Origin: Streptomyces sp. MZ04
Lineage (GTDB): Bacteria > Actinomycetota > Actinomycetes > Streptomycetales > Streptomycetaceae
Direction of reading: 5' to 3'
Length of the DNA stretch: 62,634 nt
NCBI RefSeq assembly: GCF_004684775.1
Contig: NZ_SRIC01000015.1
Span: forward strand, 1 to 62,634
Shown here: positions 38,301 through 50,787 of the stretch, piece by piece
Layout: each line of letters starts with the position of its first letter
Numbering within the stretch: the stretch's first letter is position 1
Notes under the pieces: model-generated
The model's input: only the letters and a program-made list of their open reading frames with translations
Told to the model about the DNA's origin: nothing
The model's database searches: none
Position numbers and translations under genes: made by a program

Positions 38301-41300
38301 CCGGCCGGTGCTCCTTGGATCGCTGAAGTCCAATATCGGGCATGCTCAAGCGGCCGCGGGTGTCGCGGGATTGATCAAGATGGTCGGTGCCATGCACCAC
38401 GGCACCGTGCCCGCCACCCTGCACGTCGACGCGCCGAGCCCGCACATCGACTGGTCCTCCGGTGCGGTGGAGCTGGCGACGAGCACCCGGGACTGGCCGG
38501 AGACCGGACGGCCGCGCCGGGCCGGGGTGTCGTCGTTCGGGATCTCCGGAACCAACGCACACGTCATCCTCGAACAGGCACCGCCGACACCCGACCCACG
38601 CCAGGGCGAACCACCCTGGCCCGCCGTGCCCTGGGTGCTCTCGGCGAAGAGCGCGGACGCGCTGCGCGGTCAGGCCCAGCGGTTGCTCGCACACGCCGCC
38701 GGGCACGACGCTGCCGGGCACGACGCTGCCGGGCACGATGCGGCCGGGCACGATGCGGCCGGGCACGATGCGGCCGGGCACGATGCGGCCGGGCACGATG
38801 CGGCCGGGCACGATGCGGCCGGGCACGACGCCGCCGGGCACGACGCCGCCGGGCACGACGCCGCCGGGCACGACGCGGCCGACATAGGCCTGTCCCTTGC
38901 GACCACGCGGCCGCGGTTCGCGCACCGTGCGGTGGTTCTCGGCACGGCAACCGCCGACATGACCGCCGGTCTTTCGGCGGTGGCCGCCGGCCTGCCCGCC
39001 GAGAACGTGACCTACGGCCAGGCCGAGGAGAGCCCCGGGAAGACCGCGTTCGTCTTTCCCGGACAAGGCGTCGAGTGGCTGGGGATGGCCGCCGAACTCC
39101 TCGACTCCGCCCCGGTGTTCGCCGCGAGGATGGCCGACTGCGCGCGGATCATCGACCCGCTGGTGGACTGGTCGCTGCTGGACACGGTCAGGGAAGTCGC
39201 CGATGACTCCTGGCTGGCGCGCGTCGACATCGTGCATCCCGCACTGTTCGCGGTGCTGGTGTCGCTTGCCGAACAGTGGCGTTCGCTCGGAGTGCGGCCC
39301 GACGCCGTCGTGGGCACCTCGCAGGGGGAGATCGCGGCCGCCTGCGTCGCCGGTGCGCTCTCGCTCGACGACGCGTGCCGACTCGTCGTGGGCCGGTCGA
39401 GGCTGATGGCCGAGCGGCTCTCCGGCGAGATCGCCTCGGTCAGCGCGCCGGAGAGCGTCGTGGCACAGCGGCTGCTTCCCGGCCTCACGATCGCGGGCGT
39501 CACCGGTCCGAACGGGACGACGGTGGCCGGTTCCGCGGACACGCTGGCCGCGTTCATCGCCGAACTGCGCGCGGCCGGGCTGCGGGCCCGGATCGTGGCA
39601 CCTCGCGCCTCGCACTCCCCGCTCGTCGATCCGCTGGAAGAGCCCTTCGCCGACCTGACCGCGTTCATCCGCCCCTCGGGCGCGTCGGTGCCGATCTACT
39701 CGACGGTGACGGGAGCGGCCATCGCGGGCGAGGACCTCAACGCCTCGTACTGGTGGCAGAACTGCCGGCAGCCAGTGGCCTTCCACCGGTCCGTCGAAGC
39801 CCTGCTGGCCGACGGATTCACCCACTTCGTGGAGTGCGCCCCGCATACGGCACTGGGCATCCACATCGAGCAGACCGCCGAGCAGGACGGCCGCACGGTC
39901 ACCGTGACCGGCTCACTGCGCCGCGGCGAGGGCGACGCGGCACGGCTGCTGACCTCCGCAGCGCAGCGGTACGTGCGCGGGGGCGACGTGGCGTGGGACC
40001 CGGTGTTCGGCGGCGCCCGGCGGGTGCCGCTGCCCACGTACGCGTTCGACCACAAGCGGTACTGGCTGGAACCGAAGCCGCACACGGACGTGACCGGCCT
40101 TGGCCTGACCTCTGTGGACCATCCGCTGCTCGGCGCCGTCGCCGAACTGCCGGACACGGACGCGGTGTTGTTGACCGGACGGCTTTCGCTCGCCACACAC
40201 GGCTGGCTGGCCGATCACACGGCCGCGGGCGCGGCGCTGCTTCCGGCCACGGCATTCGTCGAACTGGCCCTGCGCGCGGGCGCCGAGGCCGGCCGCGCGT
40301 TCCTGCGGGAACTGGTGATCCAGGCCCCGCTCGTCCTGCCGGATCAAGGTGGCGTGGACGTCCGGGTGGTCGCGGACGACGGCGAGGTCACGATCCATTC
40401 CCGCACCGACGGGGAGTGGGTGACACACGCGCGCGGCGAGCTGGCCGCCGAGGAGACGGCCGCGCCACGACTTGCCGCCTGGCCGCCCCCCGAGGCGACG
40501 GCGGTGGGGATGGAGGATGCCTACGCGCGGCTGGCCGAGCGCGGCTACGGCTACGGACCGGCGTTCCGTGGCCTGCGCGCGATGTGGCGCCGGGGCGACG
40601 AGGTGTTCGCCGAGGTCGCGCTTCCCGGCGACACGGACCCGGCCGGGTTCGGCCTGCACCCGGCGCTGCTCGACGCGGCGTTGCACGCGGCACTGTCCAC
40701 CGTCGCCGAGCGCGGCCTGGCGTTGCCGTTCTCCTGGACCGGTGTCCGGCTCTTCGCGAGCGGCGCCACCGCCCTGCGCGTTGTGATCACGCCGAGCGGC
40801 CCTGACGAGTTCTCCCTCGCGGCGTACGACGAGTCCGGCCGGCCGGTGTGCACCGTCGCATCGATCGTGCTGCGGCAACTGTCGCCCGAGCAGCGGGCCG
40901 CGGTCTCCCGGGCCGGCCGGTCCGGGTCCCACCGCCTGCTGGAACTCCGCTGGTCGCCGCTGGACCGGCCGAGCGCCGTCCCGGTGTCGGTCGTGGCCTT
41001 GGCCGACCTGGATTGGGCGGCGCCGATGCCGGGCGTCGTGGTGCTCGACGGCGGACCGGGCCCGGACGCCGGACCGGACGGAGCCGGACCGGACGGAGCC
41101 GGACCTGACGGAGCCGGACCGGACGGAGCCGGACCGGACGGAGCCGGACCGGACGGAGCCGGACCGGACGGAGCCGGACCTGACGGAGCCGGACCTGACG
41201 GAGCCGGACCTGACGAAGCCGGACCTGACGAAACCGGCCCGGACACGGTCGCCCGGACACACGCCGCCACCCACCGGATGCTCGGGATGCTCAAGGACTG

Positions 41301-44300
41301 GCTCGCGGACGAGCGGTCGGCGGACACGACCCTGCTGGTCGTCACCCGTGGCGCGGTGGGTCCGGCCGGCGAAGGCGGGCCCGATCCGGCCGCCGCCGCG
41401 GTGTGGGGCCTGGTGCGCGCGGCACAGGTCGAAGCGCCCGGCAGGCTGGTGCTGATGGACACCGACGCGGACGCCGACGCGGGCTTCGACATCGCCGCCG
41501 TCCTGGCGAGCGGCGAACCCCAGGTGATGATCCGGTCCGGCGTGCTGCACGCCGCCCGGCTGGCACCGGTTCCGGCCGCGGCCTCGGACGGTTTCGACCC
41601 GACCGGGACGACCCTGATCACCGGCGGTACCGGTGGAATCGGCTCGGCACTGGCCCGCCATCTTGTGACGCGGCACGGTGTGCGGAGCCTTGTGCTCGTC
41701 TCACGGCAGGGCCCGGACGCCCCCGGTGCCGGGGAACTGATCGCGGAACTGGCCGAGTCGGGGGCGACGGCGCGGGCGGTGCGGTGCGATGTCACCGACC
41801 GCGTCGCGCTCGCCTCCCTGGTGACGCCGGACGTGACCACGGTGATCCACGCGGCCGGCGTGCTCGACGACGGCGTACTCGAATCGCTGACGCCGGACCG
41901 GATGGACACCGTGCTGTCCCCCAAGGCCGACGCCGCGTGGTATCTGCACGAGGCGACAGCGCGGACCGGCGCCAGGCTCGTCCTGTTCTCCTCGGTGCTC
42001 GGCGTGTGCGGCGGGGCGGGGCAGGCCAACTACGCGGCGGCCAACGCCTTCCTCGACGCGCTGGCGGCCCACCGGCATGATCGCGGGCTGCCCACGCTGT
42101 CCATCGGCTGGGGCCTGTGGGACCACACCACCGGGATGGCCGGGCAGCTGAGCGACGCGGACATCGGCCGGCTCAAGCGGCGCGGCCTGGTCGAACTGCC
42201 GGTCGACGCCGGTCTTGGCCTGTTCGACGCCGCCATCGCGCAACACCGGCCGCACGTGGTCGCGATGCCCGTCGACCGCGCGGCGCTCCGGGCCTCCGCC
42301 GAGGTCGGCGAACTGCCTGCGGTGCTGCGGGACTTGGTGCCGGCCCGCCCGTCGGCGCCGCCCGCCGCCACGCCCGTACCGGCGGACCTGCTCGCGCTGA
42401 CGCGGACCGAGACCGCGGTCGTGCTGGGGCGTGGCGGCGATCAGATCGATCCGGACCGCAACTTCCGGGACCTCGGCTTCGATTCGCTGCTCGCCGTCGA
42501 ACTGCGCAACCGGCTCAAGACCGCCACCGGAATGTCACTGCCCGCGGCCGTCGTCTTCGACTACCCCACACCATCCGCCCTTGCCGATTACCTGCGCGAC
42601 CGGGCCGCCGGACGCACCGCAGGCGGCGACGAGCAGCCGACGGCCGTGGTGGACGACACCGATCCGATCGTCGTGGTCGGCATCGGCTGCCGCTTCCCCG
42701 GTGGCATCGACTCGCCCGCGGACCTGTGGGAAACCGTGGTCAACGGCCGGGAGGTGATCGGTGACTGCCCGACCGACCGCGGATGGCAGATGAGCGGTCC
42801 GTCCCTGCGGCGGGGCGGATTCCTCGCCGACGCGGGTGCGTTCGACGCCGCGTTCTTCGGCATCAACCCGCACGAGGCGGCCGCGATGGACCCGCAGCAG
42901 CGATTGCTGCTCGAGGTGTGCTGGGAAGCGGTGGAGCGCGCCGGTATCGCCCCGGAGTCGCTGGCCGGCAGCCGGACCGGCGTGTTCGCCGGAATCATGG
43001 CCCAGGAGTACGGCGCGGGCGTCGACGACGCCGCGGCCGGGGTGGAGGGCTACCGGCTGGTCGGCAGCCAGGGCAGTGTCGCCTCCGGTCGGGTCGCGTA
43101 CGCGCTCGGCCTGGAGGGGCCCGCGGTCAGCGTGGACACGGCCTGCTCCTCGTCGTTGGTCGCGATGCACCTGGCGGCGCAGTCGCTCAGGTCCGGCGAG
43201 TGCGACCTGGCCCTTGCCGGTGCCGCCACGGTGATGGCCACGCCGAGGGTGTTCGTGGAGTTCGCCAAGCAGGGCGGTCTTGCCGCCGACGGGCGGTGCA
43301 AGTCGTTCGGCGCCACGGCCGACGGGACCGGCTGGAGCGAGGGCGCGGGTGTGCTGGTCCTCGAGCGCCTCTCGCGGGCCCGGGAGCGCGGGCACCGGGT
43401 GCTCGCGGTGCTGCGCGGCAGCGCGGTCAACCAGGACGGCGCGTCGAACGGCCTGACCGCCCCGAACGGCCCGTCCCAGCAACGCGTGATCCGCGCCGCC
43501 CTCGCCGGCGCCGGTCTGTCCACCGCGGACGTCGACGTGCTGGAAGCGCACGGCACCGGCACGGTGCTTGGCGATCCCATCGAGGCAGAGGCGATCCTGG
43601 CGACCTACGGCCAGGGCAGGACCGCCGACCGCCCGCTGCTGCTCGGCTCGGTCAAGTCCAACCTCGGGCACACCCAGGCCGCGGCGGGCATGGCCGGCGT
43701 GATCAAGATGATCGGCGGGCTCGAGAAGGGCATCGTGGCACCGTCGCTGCACGCCGACCCGCCGACGTCCGCGGTCGACTGGTCGGGCGGGACCGTCGCC
43801 CTGGCCACCGAGACGGTCGACTGGCCGGACACCGCACAGCCGCGCCGCGCCGGGGTATCGGCGTTCGGCATCTCCGGAACCAACGCCCACGTCATCCTCG
43901 AGCAAGCCCCCGCGCAGCCGGAACCGGTTGCCACGCGGCGGAACCGGCCGGTGCTTCCGTGGGTCCTTTCCGCGCGCACCAAACCCGCGCTGCGCGGCCA
44001 GGCCGCCCGGCTCCTGGCACATGCGCGTACGAACGAGAGCCTCGACCCGGCGGCCATCGCCTCGGCACTGGTGGCGACGCGGTCACGGTTCCCGCACCGG
44101 ACGGTCATCACCGGAGCGGACCGCGCCGAGCTGCTCGACCGGCTGGCCGAGGCCGCCCACGCCGAGGCCGCCCACGCCGAGCCGCCCGAGCCGTCGACCG
44201 GGCCTGTCGTGTTCCTCTTTCCTGGCCACGGCGGTCAGTACGCCGCCATGGGCCGGCAGCTGTACGACCAGTTCCCGGCATTCGCCGCCGCACTCGACGG

Positions 44301-47300
44301 GGTACTCGCCGCACTCGACGCACACCTGGAACTGCCGCTGGCCGACCTGCTGTTCGCCGAGAAGGGCTCGCCGGCCGCGGCGATCCTGGTGGACCGCACC
44401 GAGTTCACCCAGCCCGCGCTGTTCGCCATCGAGGTCGCGCTGTTCCGGCTCGTCGAATCCTTCGGACTGCGACCGGACTATCTGCTGGGCCATTCCTTCG
44501 GCGAACTGGCGGCGGCGCACGTGGCCGGAGTCCTTTCGCTGCCCGACGCCGCCAAGCTGATCACCGCGCGCGGCCGCGACATGGGCGCCCTGGCACCCGG
44601 CGCCATGGTGCAGATCCTGGCAGGCGCCGACGCGATCGAGGACGCCCTGGAACCCGGCGTATCGATAGCGGCCCTGAACGCCGCGGACGCCACCGTCATC
44701 TCCGGGGCGCCGGACGCGGTCGAGCGGGTCGTGGAAAGATGCCGGGCCCGCGGGCAGCGGTCGATCAGGCTGCGGAACCGGCACGCCTTCCACTCCGCCG
44801 GCCTTGACGGTCTGCTCGGCGAGTTCGCCGCGGTGGCCCGGGAGGTCACCTACCACCCGCCGACGATCCCGATCATGTCCAACGTCACCGGCGAGCCCGC
44901 CACCGACGAGGACCTGCGTTCGGCCGACTACTGGCTTCGGCACGCCCGGCAGACCGTGCGGTTCCTGCCCTGCGTGAACGCCCTGGCACAGCTGGGCGCG
45001 AGCACCTTCGTCGAGATCGGGCCCGGGCGGGCGCTGACCAATCTGGTGGCGCAGACCATGCCCACCGACGTGACCGCCCTGCCGCTGCTGCGGGGCAACC
45101 GGCCCGAAACGGACACGCTCCTGTCCACGCTCGGCGAGCTGTTCACGCGGGGCTTGCCCGTGGACTTCCGGGCGGTGTTCGGCGAGCCGTCCGGCCCCTT
45201 CGTGGAGCTGCCCACTTACGCGTTCGACCGGCGGCGCTACTGGCTGCGGCCACAGTCGCCGGCCGCCACGACGGGACTGGGGTTCGTCGCGGCGGACCAC
45301 CCCGTCCTGACCGCCCGGATGGATCTGCCGGACAACGGCACAGTGATCCTTACCGGCTCGGTCTCCCGGAACTCGCCCGGCTGGCTTGCCGACCACACGG
45401 TGGCCGGCTCGCTGATCGCACCCGGCACCTTCTTCGCCGAACTGGCCCTGCGAGCCGGCGCCGAGATCGGGGCGAACGTGGTGCGCGAGTTGGTCATCCA
45501 GGCTCCGCTGGTGCTGCCCGAGCAGGGCCGTCTTTCCGTCCAGGTGGTCGCCCAGCCGACCGGCGAGGTGGTGGTGTCCGCCCGTACCGACGAGCCGACG
45601 GCGTCATGGGTGGTGCACGCCAGGGGATCGCTGACGACAGCGGACCAGGGAGATGCCCCGCCGCAGGCCGTCTGGCCCCCTGCCGGAGCCGTGCCGATCG
45701 CCACGGACGGTGCGTACGCATGGCTGGCAGACCAGGGACTCGACTACGGCCCGGCCTTCCGCGGGCTGCGCGCGCTCTGGCGCGACGGCGACGACGTACT
45801 CGCCGAGGTCGCGGCCGACGTCGACACGACCGGTTACGGCCTCCACCCGGCCCTCCTTGACGCGGCCTTGCAGGGATGGCTGGTGGGCACCGGACGCAGC
45901 GCCCCGGACGTCCCGTTCGCCTGGCAGAACGTCATGCTGCACCGGGCCGGGGCGCAGGGGCTGCGGGTCCGCCTGTCCCCTGCGGGGCCCGATGGCATGT
46001 CGGTCGCGGCGTACGACCTGGCCGGCCAACCCGTGCTGACCGCCGAATCGGTCCGTCTGCGGCCGATGTCCGCGTCGGCCGGCCGCGTACACGAACTGGC
46101 CTGGGCTCCGCTGCCCTCCGGGCCCACCACCGTCTCCGCCGGCTCCGCGTCGAACGCCGATGTCTCGGTGGTCGACGGGTTCTCCGCCGGTGGTGACGTG
46201 ATGTCCTCGGTGCGCGCGGCGACGCGGACCGTGCTCGGCGCGTTGACCGCGCCGACGGCACAGCGGCTCGTGATCGTGACCCGCGGCGCGGTCGGGCTGC
46301 CGGGCGAGGACGTCTCGGACCTGGCCGGCGCGGCCGTGTGGGGCCTGGTGCGGTCCGCACAGGCCGAACAGCCAGGCCGGTTCGTGCTGGTGGACACCGA
46401 CGGCGAACTGGACCTGCCCGCCGTCCTGGCGACGGGGGAGTCGCAACTGGTCATCCGGTCGGGGGTGGCGCACGCGGCCCGCCTGGCCCCGCTGCGGGAG
46501 CCCTCGAGTGAGGTGCCTCCGTTCGATGCCGAGAGCACGGTGCTGATCACCGGTGGTACCGGCGGTCTCGGCGCGCTGTTCGCCCGGCACCTGGTGGTCA
46601 CACACGGGGTACGGCGGCTTGTGCTGGCCGGCAGGCGCGGTCCTGCCGCGCCGGAAGCGTCCGCGCTGCGGGCGGAGCTGACCGAGCTTGGCGCGGCCGT
46701 CGAGATCGTGGCCTGTGATGTCGCCGACCCGGCGGCGGTGGCCGAACTGGTGACGCCCGGTCTTACCGCGGTGGTGCACACGGCCGGCGTACTCGACGAC
46801 GGCGTACTGGAGTCGCTGACGCCGCAGCGGTTGGCCTCGGTGCTCGCGGCCAAGGCGGACGCCGCGTGGAACCTGCACGAGGCGACGCGCGGGTTGGACC
46901 TGACCGCGTTCGTGCTGTTCTCCTCCGTGGCCGGCACGCTCGGGTCGGCGGGACAGGCCAACTACGCCGCGGCGAACGCGTTCCTGGACGGTCTCGCAGC
47001 GCATCGCCGGGCCCATGGGCTGCCCGCGGTGTCCATCGCCTGGGGGCTGTGGGCGGGACAGCGCGGCATGACCGAGCACCTGAGCGACGCGGATCTGGCC
47101 CGGCTGCGCGACCGAGGGCTCGCGGCGATCTCCGAGTCCGACGGCCTGGCGATGTTCGACGCCGCCGTGACCGCGCCGCGCGCGCAGGTGACCGCGGTGA
47201 CGCTGCGCGCGCCTGCCCGGCAGAGCCGTCAGGACGACGCGCTGCGCCTGCGCCAGGAAATGGCAGGCCTCGACCACGACGAACAGCGGCAACGCGTGCT

Positions 47301-47622
47301 TGACCTGTTGAGCCAACAGCTCGCGGCGTTGCTCGGCCACAGCGAAGGGCAGCCGCTCGACGCGAACCGCACCTTCCGCGATCTGGGCGTCGACTCGCTC
47401 ACCGCGATCGATCTGCGCAACGCCCTCGCACCGCTGACCGATACGCCGCTGCAGGCCACGGCGGTGTTCGACCACCCGACTCCCGCGGCGCTCACCGACC
47501 ACATACATCGAACCCTCGTCCCGCCGTCGCCCGATGAGCGGCCGAGCCGGAAGGAGCTGATCGACGCGATGGACACCGAGGAACTGATCGCGGTCGCGTT
47601 GGGCGAGGACGGCCCGCGATGA
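35356..47622 (+). CDS. Type I modular PKS: AT-less KSQ-ACP loading plus two KS-AT-DH-KR-ACP modules
   Basis: This 4088-aa protein starts after GAGGAG. The loading module is a KS with Gln for Cys (DTGQSSS, Q151), then the KS-AT linker joined directly to post-AT linker ([11 protein letters not shown]), with no AT, then ACP (S588 in ISSL). Module 1 is KS C821, AT with GTSQGE (S1322) and RASH (1417), methylmalonyl-like; DH H1621 and D1773; KR with [11 protein letters not shown] (B-type) and Y2226; ACP S2377. Module 2 is KS C2597, AT GHSFGE (S3047) with HAFH (3143), malonyl; DH H3347 and D3502; KR LDD and Y3870; ACP S4014. The C-terminus is a short docking tail ([16 protein letters not shown]); there is no TE. 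TTA codons lie at 36793 and 36937. Expected product on the last ACP: a 4-methylhexa-2,4-dienoyl chain from acetyl, methylmalonyl and malonyl (inference). A malonyl loader for the first ACP must come in trans. Confidence 0.95.
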   Translation: MTDGFAIIGMAARLPRANGPAGLWHLLSSGTDAVTDPPPDRMTERRGAFLDDITGFDAGFFGIFPREAGAMDPHQRLILELGWESLEHARLPAARLAGTPTGVFVSAPGEIAPASTPDHHTFAGRQRAMVANRLSHALGLTGPSLTVDTGQSSSLVAVHLAVQSLRSGECDLAIAGGASLMVAPDTRSGLDEMGVLSPDDRCHVFDAGANGFVRGEGGGLVVLKRLADALADGDRIAAVVLGSAVNNDGHTSGLTVPSATAQQALLSRAYDRAGVDPGAVQYVELHGTGTAVGDPIEAAGLGAALGTAATRTTPLLVGSVKTNIGHLDAAAGIAGLLKTVLSLKNRQVPPSLHFTTPNPAIPLADLNLQVNTRALPWPDGPAVAGVSSFGLGGTNCHVVLAEAPPDPAADPSRPSQLPVVPWVLSAKTRSSLREQARRLLDQGAESEPVDVGFSLATTREQFPVRAVVCGRDRAELVAGLREVIEGDVPVVVGPAEQPLSAKAHEFVAGGEVDWPAVFTGTGARPVDLPTYAFDRPAADAGSQDGAAPPASRGDLIHIVRAEIAALLGHHDADAVPYERTFQDLDISSLDAIELAERLSVATGERVDATVVFDYPTPAALAAHLADHTADSHSARELPAPDHRPAARTTRTAPDDDPVAIVGIGSRFPGGIGSAADLWEVAVGGRDVISAFPTDRGWDLDTLYDPDPDHEGTTYVREGGFLTDIAGFDAGFFGISPSEALAMDPQQRMLLEVSWEALENAGIDPRALAGSATGTFLGMYGWDSSESVEGYRITGGLSAVASGRVAYALGLQGPALTIDTACSSSLVALHLACQSLRSGESDLVLAGGATVMSTPRALIELARQRGLSADARCKPFAAAADGTAWAEGVGVVVLERLSDARRHGHEVLALVRGSAVNQDGASNGLTAPNGPSQRRVIHAALADAGLSTADVDVVEAHGTGTVLGDPIEAHAVLATYGQRRPADRPVLLGSLKSNIGHAQAAAGVAGLIKMVGAMHHGTVPATLHVDAPSPHIDWSSGAVELATSTRDWPETGRPRRAGVSSFGISGTNAHVILEQAPPTPDPRQGEPPWPAVPWVLSAKSADALRGQAQRLLAHAAGHDAAGHDAAGHDAAGHDAAGHDAAGHDAAGHDAAGHDAAGHDAAGHDAAGHDAAGHDAADIGLSLATTRPRFAHRAVVLGTATADMTAGLSAVAAGLPAENVTYGQAEESPGKTAFVFPGQGVEWLGMAAELLDSAPVFAARMADCARIIDPLVDWSLLDTVREVADDSWLARVDIVHPALFAVLVSLAEQWRSLGVRPDAVVGTSQGEIAAACVAGALSLDDACRLVVGRSRLMAERLSGEIASVSAPESVVAQRLLPGLTIAGVTGPNGTTVAGSADTLAAFIAELRAAGLRARIVAPRASHSPLVDPLEEPFADLTAFIRPSGASVPIYSTVTGAAIAGEDLNASYWWQNCRQPVAFHRSVEALLADGFTHFVECAPHTALGIHIEQTAEQDGRTVTVTGSLRRGEGDAARLLTSAAQRYVRGGDVAWDPVFGGARRVPLPTYAFDHKRYWLEPKPHTDVTGLGLTSVDHPLLGAVAELPDTDAVLLTGRLSLATHGWLADHTAAGAALLPATAFVELALRAGAEAGRAFLRELVIQAPLVLPDQGGVDVRVVADDGEVTIHSRTDGEWVTHARGELAAEETAAPRLAAWPPPEATAVGMEDAYARLAERGYGYGPAFRGLRAMWRRGDEVFAEVALPGDTDPAGFGLHPALLDAALHAALSTVAERGLALPFSWTGVRLFASGATALRVVITPSGPDEFSLAAYDESGRPVCTVASIVLRQLSPEQRAAVSRAGRSGSHRLLELRWSPLDRPSAVPVSVVALADLDWAAPMPGVVVLDGGPGPDAGPDGAGPDGAGPDGAGPDGAGPDGAGPDGAGPDGAGPDGAGPDGAGPDEAGPDETGPDTVARTHAATHRMLGMLKDWLADERSADTTLLVVTRGAVGPAGEGGPDPAAAAVWGLVRAAQVEAPGRLVLMDTDADADAGFDIAAVLASGEPQVMIRSGVLHAARLAPVPAAASDGFDPTGTTLITGGTGGIGSALARHLVTRHGVRSLVLVSRQGPDAPGAGELIAELAESGATARAVRCDVTDRVALASLVTPDVTTVIHAAGVLDDGVLESLTPDRMDTVLSPKADAAWYLHEATARTGARLVLFSSVLGVCGGAGQANYAAANAFLDALAAHRHDRGLPTLSIGWGLWDHTTGMAGQLSDADIGRLKRRGLVELPVDAGLGLFDAAIAQHRPHVVAMPVDRAALRASAEVGELPAVLRDLVPARPSAPPAATPVPADLLALTRTETAVVLGRGGDQIDPDRNFRDLGFDSLLAVELRNRLKTATGMSLPAAVVFDYPTPSALADYLRDRAAGRTAGGDEQPTAVVDDTDPIVVVGIGCRFPGGIDSPADLWETVVNGREVIGDCPTDRGWQMSGPSLRRGGFLADAGAFDAAFFGINPHEAAAMDPQQRLLLEVCWEAVERAGIAPESLAGSRTGVFAGIMAQEYGAGVDDAAAGVEGYRLVGSQGSVASGRVAYALGLEGPAVSVDTACSSSLVAMHLAAQSLRSGECDLALAGAATVMATPRVFVEFAKQGGLAADGRCKSFGATADGTGWSEGAGVLVLERLSRARERGHRVLAVLRGSAVNQDGASNGLTAPNGPSQQRVIRAALAGAGLSTADVDVLEAHGTGTVLGDPIEAEAILATYGQGRTADRPLLLGSVKSNLGHTQAAAGMAGVIKMIGGLEKGIVAPSLHADPPTSAVDWSGGTVALATETVDWPDTAQPRRAGVSAFGISGTNAHVILEQAPAQPEPVATRRNRPVLPWVLSARTKPALRGQAARLLAHARTNESLDPAAIASALVATRSRFPHRTVITGADRAELLDRLAEAAHAEAAHAEPPEPSTGPVVFLFPGHGGQYAAMGRQLYDQFPAFAAALDGVLAALDAHLELPLADLLFAEKGSPAAAILVDRTEFTQPALFAIEVALFRLVESFGLRPDYLLGHSFGELAAAHVAGVLSLPDAAKLITARGRDMGALAPGAMVQILAGADAIEDALEPGVSIAALNAADATVISGAPDAVERVVERCRARGQRSIRLRNRHAFHSAGLDGLLGEFAAVAREVTYHPPTIPIMSNVTGEPATDEDLRSADYWLRHARQTVRFLPCVNALAQLGASTFVEIGPGRALTNLVAQTMPTDVTALPLLRGNRPETDTLLSTLGELFTRGLPVDFRAVFGEPSGPFVELPTYAFDRRRYWLRPQSPAATTGLGFVAADHPVLTARMDLPDNGTVILTGSVSRNSPGWLADHTVAGSLIAPGTFFAELALRAGAEIGANVVRELVIQAPLVLPEQGRLSVQVVAQPTGEVVVSARTDEPTASWVVHARGSLTTADQGDAPPQAVWPPAGAVPIATDGAYAWLADQGLDYGPAFRGLRALWRDGDDVLAEVAADVDTTGYGLHPALLDAALQGWLVGTGRSAPDVPFAWQNVMLHRAGAQGLRVRLSPAGPDGMSVAAYDLAGQPVLTAESVRLRPMSASAGRVHELAWAPLPSGPTTVSAGSASNADVSVVDGFSAGGDVMSSVRAATRTVLGALTAPTAQRLVIVTRGAVGLPGEDVSDLAGAAVWGLVRSAQAEQPGRFVLVDTDGELDLPAVLATGESQLVIRSGVAHAARLAPLREPSSEVPPFDAESTVLITGGTGGLGALFARHLVVTHGVRRLVLAGRRGPAAPEASALRAELTELGAAVEIVACDVADPAAVAELVTPGLTAVVHTAGVLDDGVLESLTPQRLASVLAAKADAAWNLHEATRGLDLTAFVLFSSVAGTLGSAGQANYAAANAFLDGLAAHRRAHGLPAVSIAWGLWAGQRGMTEHLSDADLARLRDRGLAAISESDGLAMFDAAVTAPRAQVTAVTLRAPARQSRQDDALRLRQEMAGLDHDEQRQRVLDLLSQQLAALLGHSEGQPLDANRTFRDLGVDSLTAIDLRNALAPLTDTPLQATAVFDHPTPAALTDHIHRTLVPPSPDERPSRKELIDAMDTEELIAVALGEDGPR
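38698..38877 (+). repeat. 15-bp in-frame minisatellite, 12 copies (AAGHD)
   Basis: Twelve tandem 15-bp units encode AAGHD in the KS-AT linker of module 1. The copies fall into three blocks with slightly different third bases (GACGCT, GATGCG, GACGCC), suggesting two rounds of block duplication. The array inserts 60 residues without breaking the frame or a domain. Confidence 0.92.
41071..41235 (+). repeat. 15-bp in-frame minisatellite, 11 copies (GPDGA)
   Basis: Eleven units of GGACC(G/T)GACGGAGCC encode GPDGA, with the last two [10 protein letters not shown]. They sit inside the structural half of the module 1 KR, in the variable loop before [11 protein letters not shown]. The length matches the other PKS arrays closely in copy number, though the units differ. 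Confidence 0.92.
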
Positions 47623-47762
47623 CCGATCGGACCTTGCCGTGGTACGCGGTTGTGGCGACCGCACTCTGGCAGGCACTGGCCGCGCTGGGCGACGTATGGA
47701 TGCCACCACCGGTGCCGCTCGACGACCACCCGCAGGACTTCGGAGGGCGTGACACGCGATGA
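47619..47762 (+). CDS. 47-aa ORF wedged between two PKS genes
   Basis: ATG 47619 overlaps the stop of the 4088-aa PKS (ATGA), and its TGA overlaps the ATG of the next PKS (ATGA), so the frame is coupled on both sides. The peptide starts [20 protein letters not shown], has one mildly hydrophobic helix (about 7-27) with three Trp in the protein, and a proline-rich acidic tail. I recognise no family. Alternatives are a coupling leader that brings ribosomes to the next PKS or a small partner of the docking region. The exact fit between two overlaps argues against chance, but the function is unknown. Confidence 0.6.
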   Translation: MTDRTLPWYAVVATALWQALAALGDVWMPPPVPLDDHPQDFGGRDTR

Positions 47763-49834
47763 GCAAGGACACCGAAGCCAGGCTGGTGGAGGCACTGCGT
47801 GAGGCGCTCAAGGAAATCGAGCGACTGCGCCAGAACGGCCGCGGCAGCGACGATCCGGTCGCGATCGTGGGCACCGGCTGCCGGCTGCCCGGCGGCATCT
47901 CCTCGGCGGCCGACCTGTGCGACGTGGTCGCCGAGGGCCGTGACGCCGTCTCGGCCTTCCCCTCCGACCGGGGCTGGGACCTCGCCGGCCTCTATGACCC
48001 TGATCCGGACCATCCAGGGACGACCTATGTGCGCGAGGGCGGATTCCTGGAGGGCGCCACGGATTTCGACGCGGGATTCTTCGGGATCGGTCCGGCCGAG
48101 GCCCTGGCGATGGATCCGCAGCAGCGGCTGGTGCTCGAAGTCACCTGGGAGGCACTGGAGAGCGCGGGCATCGACCCGCACGCGCTGGCCGGCAGCTCGA
48201 CCGGGGTGTTCGTCGGCCACATGGCGCAGGACGAGTACGGGCGCGATCTCGCGGAAGCCGGTACGGAGGGCTACCGGTCCACCGGCACGGCGGGCAGCCT
48301 GATCTCCGGCCGGGTGGCGTACACGCTGGGCCTTCAGGGTCCCGCCGTGACCATCGACACGGCGTGTTCCTCGTCGTTGGTCGCGCTGCATCTGGCGTGC
48401 CAGTCGTTGCGGTCGGGGGAGTCGGACCTGGTCCTTGCCGGGGGTGCCACCGTGATGGCGACACCGCGCGGATTCCTTGAATTCGCCCGGCAGCGTGGCT
48501 TGTCACCGGACGGGCGGTGCAAGTCCTTCGCCGCCGCCGCGGACGGCACGGGCTGGGCCGAGGGTGTCGGGGTCGTGGTCCTTGAACGTCTGTCGGACGC
48601 GCGTCGCCACGGGCATGAGGTGCTGGCGCTGGTGCGGGGCAGCGCGGTGAACCAGGACGGCGCCTCCAACGGGCTGACGGCACCCAACGGCCCCTCGCAG
48701 CAGCGGGTGATCCGAGCGGCGCTCGCCGACGCCGGACTGGCCGCCGCGGACGTCGATGTGGTCGAGGCCCACGGCACCGGCACGGTGCTGGGGGATCCGA
48801 TCGAGGCGCACGCGGTGCTCGCCACGTACGGGCAGGAGCGGCCCGCGGACCGGCCGGTGCTCCTTGGATCGTTGAAGTCGAACATCGGGCACACCCAGGC
48901 GGCCGCGGGCGTCGCGGGAATGATCAAAATGGTCGCCGCCATGCGCGGCGGGATCGTGCCCGCCACCCTGCACGTCGACGAGCCGAGCCCCCACGTCGCC
49001 TGGGCGTCCGGTGCGGTACGGCTGGTCACCGGCACCCAGGACTGGCCGGACACCGGACGCCCGCGCCGGGCCGGGATCTCGTCCTTCGGGATCTCCGGCA
49101 CCAACGCACACGTCATCCTCGAACAACCGTCGCCTGCGCCCAGTTCACCCCGGCGACCCATGGGGGCGGTGCCCTGGGTGCTCTCGGCGAAGACACCGGG
49201 CGCGTTGGCCGCACAGGCCACGCGGTTGCTCGCGTACCTGGAGGGAACGGACATCGACCCGGCGGACGTCGGGTTCACCCTGTTGTCCCGGGCGCGGTTC
49301 GCCCACCGCGCCGTCGTGCTCGGCGCGGACCGGGACGAACTGCTCGCGGGTCTACGAACGTTCGCCGACGCCCCGGAACCGGGAACCGTGACCGGGCGGA
49401 CCGCGCTGCGTGAACCGGCCGACCGGTTCGTGGCCGGTGCCGCGGTCGACTGGGCGACCGTGTTCGCCGGGTCCGGTGCGCGACGGGTCGACCTGCCCAC
49501 CTATCCCTTTGTCCGGCAACGCTTCTGGGCGGCACCGGCCACGGCGTATGCCACGGCAGGCGCCGCCACCACCGAGCACGCGGGCGACATCATCACCGCG
49601 GTGCGCAGCGCCGTCGGTGAGGTGCTCGGCGAGGCGCTCGGCGAACACGGCACGGCCGGCCCCGACGACGACATCGTCGAACTGGGGCTGAACTCGCTGG
49701 CTGCCGTGGAACTGCGTGGCCGGCTGCAGGCGCTGACCGACGTACAGGTCAGCATGGCCGACATCATCGACAATCCGACGATCCGCTCGCTCGCCAAGGT
49801 CCTGGACGAGCGCTGCAAGGCCGGGAGGCTGTGA
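47759..49834 (+). CDS. Type I PKS module KS-ACP lacking AT, KR and TE
   Basis: This 691-aa protein has an N-terminal coiled-coil docking helix ([20 protein letters not shown]) that should pair with the tail of the large PKS. KS has C203 in DTACSSS and the later His motifs ([17 protein letters not shown]). After the KS-AT linker ([20 protein letters not shown]) the sequence jumps to the post-AT linker [14 protein letters not shown], so the AT is cleanly missing. The ACP has S646 in [11 protein letters not shown]. With no reductive domain it would leave a beta-ketoacyl-ACP, provided malonate is loaded in trans. Its stop overlaps the AfsA-like gene. Near-identity of its KS to the KS of module 1 suggests duplication or gene conversion. 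Confidence 0.94.
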   Translation: MSKDTEARLVEALREALKEIERLRQNGRGSDDPVAIVGTGCRLPGGISSAADLCDVVAEGRDAVSAFPSDRGWDLAGLYDPDPDHPGTTYVREGGFLEGATDFDAGFFGIGPAEALAMDPQQRLVLEVTWEALESAGIDPHALAGSSTGVFVGHMAQDEYGRDLAEAGTEGYRSTGTAGSLISGRVAYTLGLQGPAVTIDTACSSSLVALHLACQSLRSGESDLVLAGGATVMATPRGFLEFARQRGLSPDGRCKSFAAAADGTGWAEGVGVVVLERLSDARRHGHEVLALVRGSAVNQDGASNGLTAPNGPSQQRVIRAALADAGLAAADVDVVEAHGTGTVLGDPIEAHAVLATYGQERPADRPVLLGSLKSNIGHTQAAAGVAGMIKMVAAMRGGIVPATLHVDEPSPHVAWASGAVRLVTGTQDWPDTGRPRRAGISSFGISGTNAHVILEQPSPAPSSPRRPMGAVPWVLSAKTPGALAAQATRLLAYLEGTDIDPADVGFTLLSRARFAHRAVVLGADRDELLAGLRTFADAPEPGTVTGRTALREPADRFVAGAAVDWATVFAGSGARRVDLPTYPFVRQRFWAAPATAYATAGAATTEHAGDIITAVRSAVGEVLGEALGEHGTAGPDDDIVELGLNSLAAVELRGRLQALTDVQVSMADIIDNPTIRSLAKVLDERCKAGRL

Positions 49835-50787
49835 TGACCGATCCCGTTGCCACCCTCGGCTTCGACCAGTTGGTGCCGCCCGCGATGGTGAACCGGCGGT
49901 CGGTCCGTGAGGTGTTCGTCACCGACCATGCGCGGGTCGGCGGGGACGAATTCGCGATCGCCATCCGGGTGGCGCCCGACCACCCCCTCTGGTCCGACCA
50001 GCGGGCGGGCGGGCACGACCCGGCAGCCGTGATCGAGGCGTTCCGGCAGGTATTCGTCGTGGTCCGGCACGAATATCTCGGCGTCCCACGAGGCACACCG
50101 ACAGCCGTGCAACAGCTGACGCTCGCGGTGCCGGAGCTGCACGCGTTCCGCGGCGACGGAACCAAGCCGCTGCGAGGCGTCATCAAGGTCCGCGCCGAGC
50201 AGGCCGACGACAAGCTCGACATGGAGGGCGAGTTCGTCGTCGGATCGGTGCGGGCCATGACGCTCTCGTTCGGGAGCATCCTGTTGCCCCGGGACTCCTA
50301 CCACGAGCTCCGGGAATACCAGCGGTCCCGGCGGGCCGCGGCCGCATCGGGCGGCGAGCCCGAGGCGCAGCCGATCGCGCCCGAGCTGGTCGGGCGGCAC
50401 GATCAGAGCAACGTGGTGATCGGGCCCGCCCTACGGCGCCACCGGTATCCCCTGGTGGTGGACCGGTCCCATCCGTCGTTCTTCGACCGGGCCTACGACC
50501 ACGTTCCCGCGACCCTGCTCATCGAAGCCATGCGGCAGTCCGCGTTGCGCAGCGCGGCGGAGGCCGGCCTGCGCACGGGCGAGGCGGCGCTGACCGGAGC
50601 CGAACTGGACTTCGGTATGTACGTGGAGACCGACGTGCCCGCCGCATGCGTGGTCTCGCTGACCGGGGGACCGGGAGTGGTGACCGCGTCGGTCGGCATC
50701 GAACAGGCCGGCGTCCGCGTCGCGAGCGGAATCCTCGAACTGACCGAAGTGAACCGCGACGAGACCGGCAAAGGCACGTCAAGTTGA
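49834..50787 (+). CDS. AfsA-like (A-factor synthase family) double hot-dog protein
   Basis: This 317-aa protein has the two AfsA repeats. The first is VPPAMVNRRSVREVFVTDHARVGG ... PAAVIEAFRQVFVVVRHEYLGVP (about 14-85); the second is VVDRSHPSFFDRAYDHVPATLLIEAMRQSAL (about 208-240). AfsA condenses a beta-ketoacyl-ACP with dihydroxyacetone phosphate, and the ester closes to a butenolide phosphate. ATG 49834 overlaps the stop of the KS-ACP gene (TGATG), a placement unusual for a signalling gene. A PKS off-loading role is therefore proposed, with the phosphatase at 51501 acting next. The alternative is a conventional gamma-butyrolactone signal made alongside the cluster. Confidence 0.9.
   Translation: MTDPVATLGFDQLVPPAMVNRRSVREVFVTDHARVGGDEFAIAIRVAPDHPLWSDQRAGGHDPAAVIEAFRQVFVVVRHEYLGVPRGTPTAVQQLTLAVPELHAFRGDGTKPLRGVIKVRAEQADDKLDMEGEFVVGSVRAMTLSFGSILLPRDSYHELREYQRSRRAAAASGGEPEAQPIAPELVGRHDQSNVVIGPALRRHRYPLVVDRSHPSFFDRAYDHVPATLLIEAMRQSALRSAAEAGLRTGEAALTGAELDFGMYVETDVPAACVVSLTGGPGVVTASVGIEQAGVRVASGILELTEVNRDETGKGTSS

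Noticed and set aside
36937..39864. 975-codon - strand frame within the large PKS
   Set aside because: Antisense shadow of KS and AT coding DNA; it contains the antisense of the 15-bp repeats and no domain.
50646..50783. Upstream ATG extension of the TetR protein
   Set aside because: The extra residues are Arg-rich antisense-like sequence overlapping the AfsA gene; TTG 50784 gives a normal N-terminus and a TTGA overlap.
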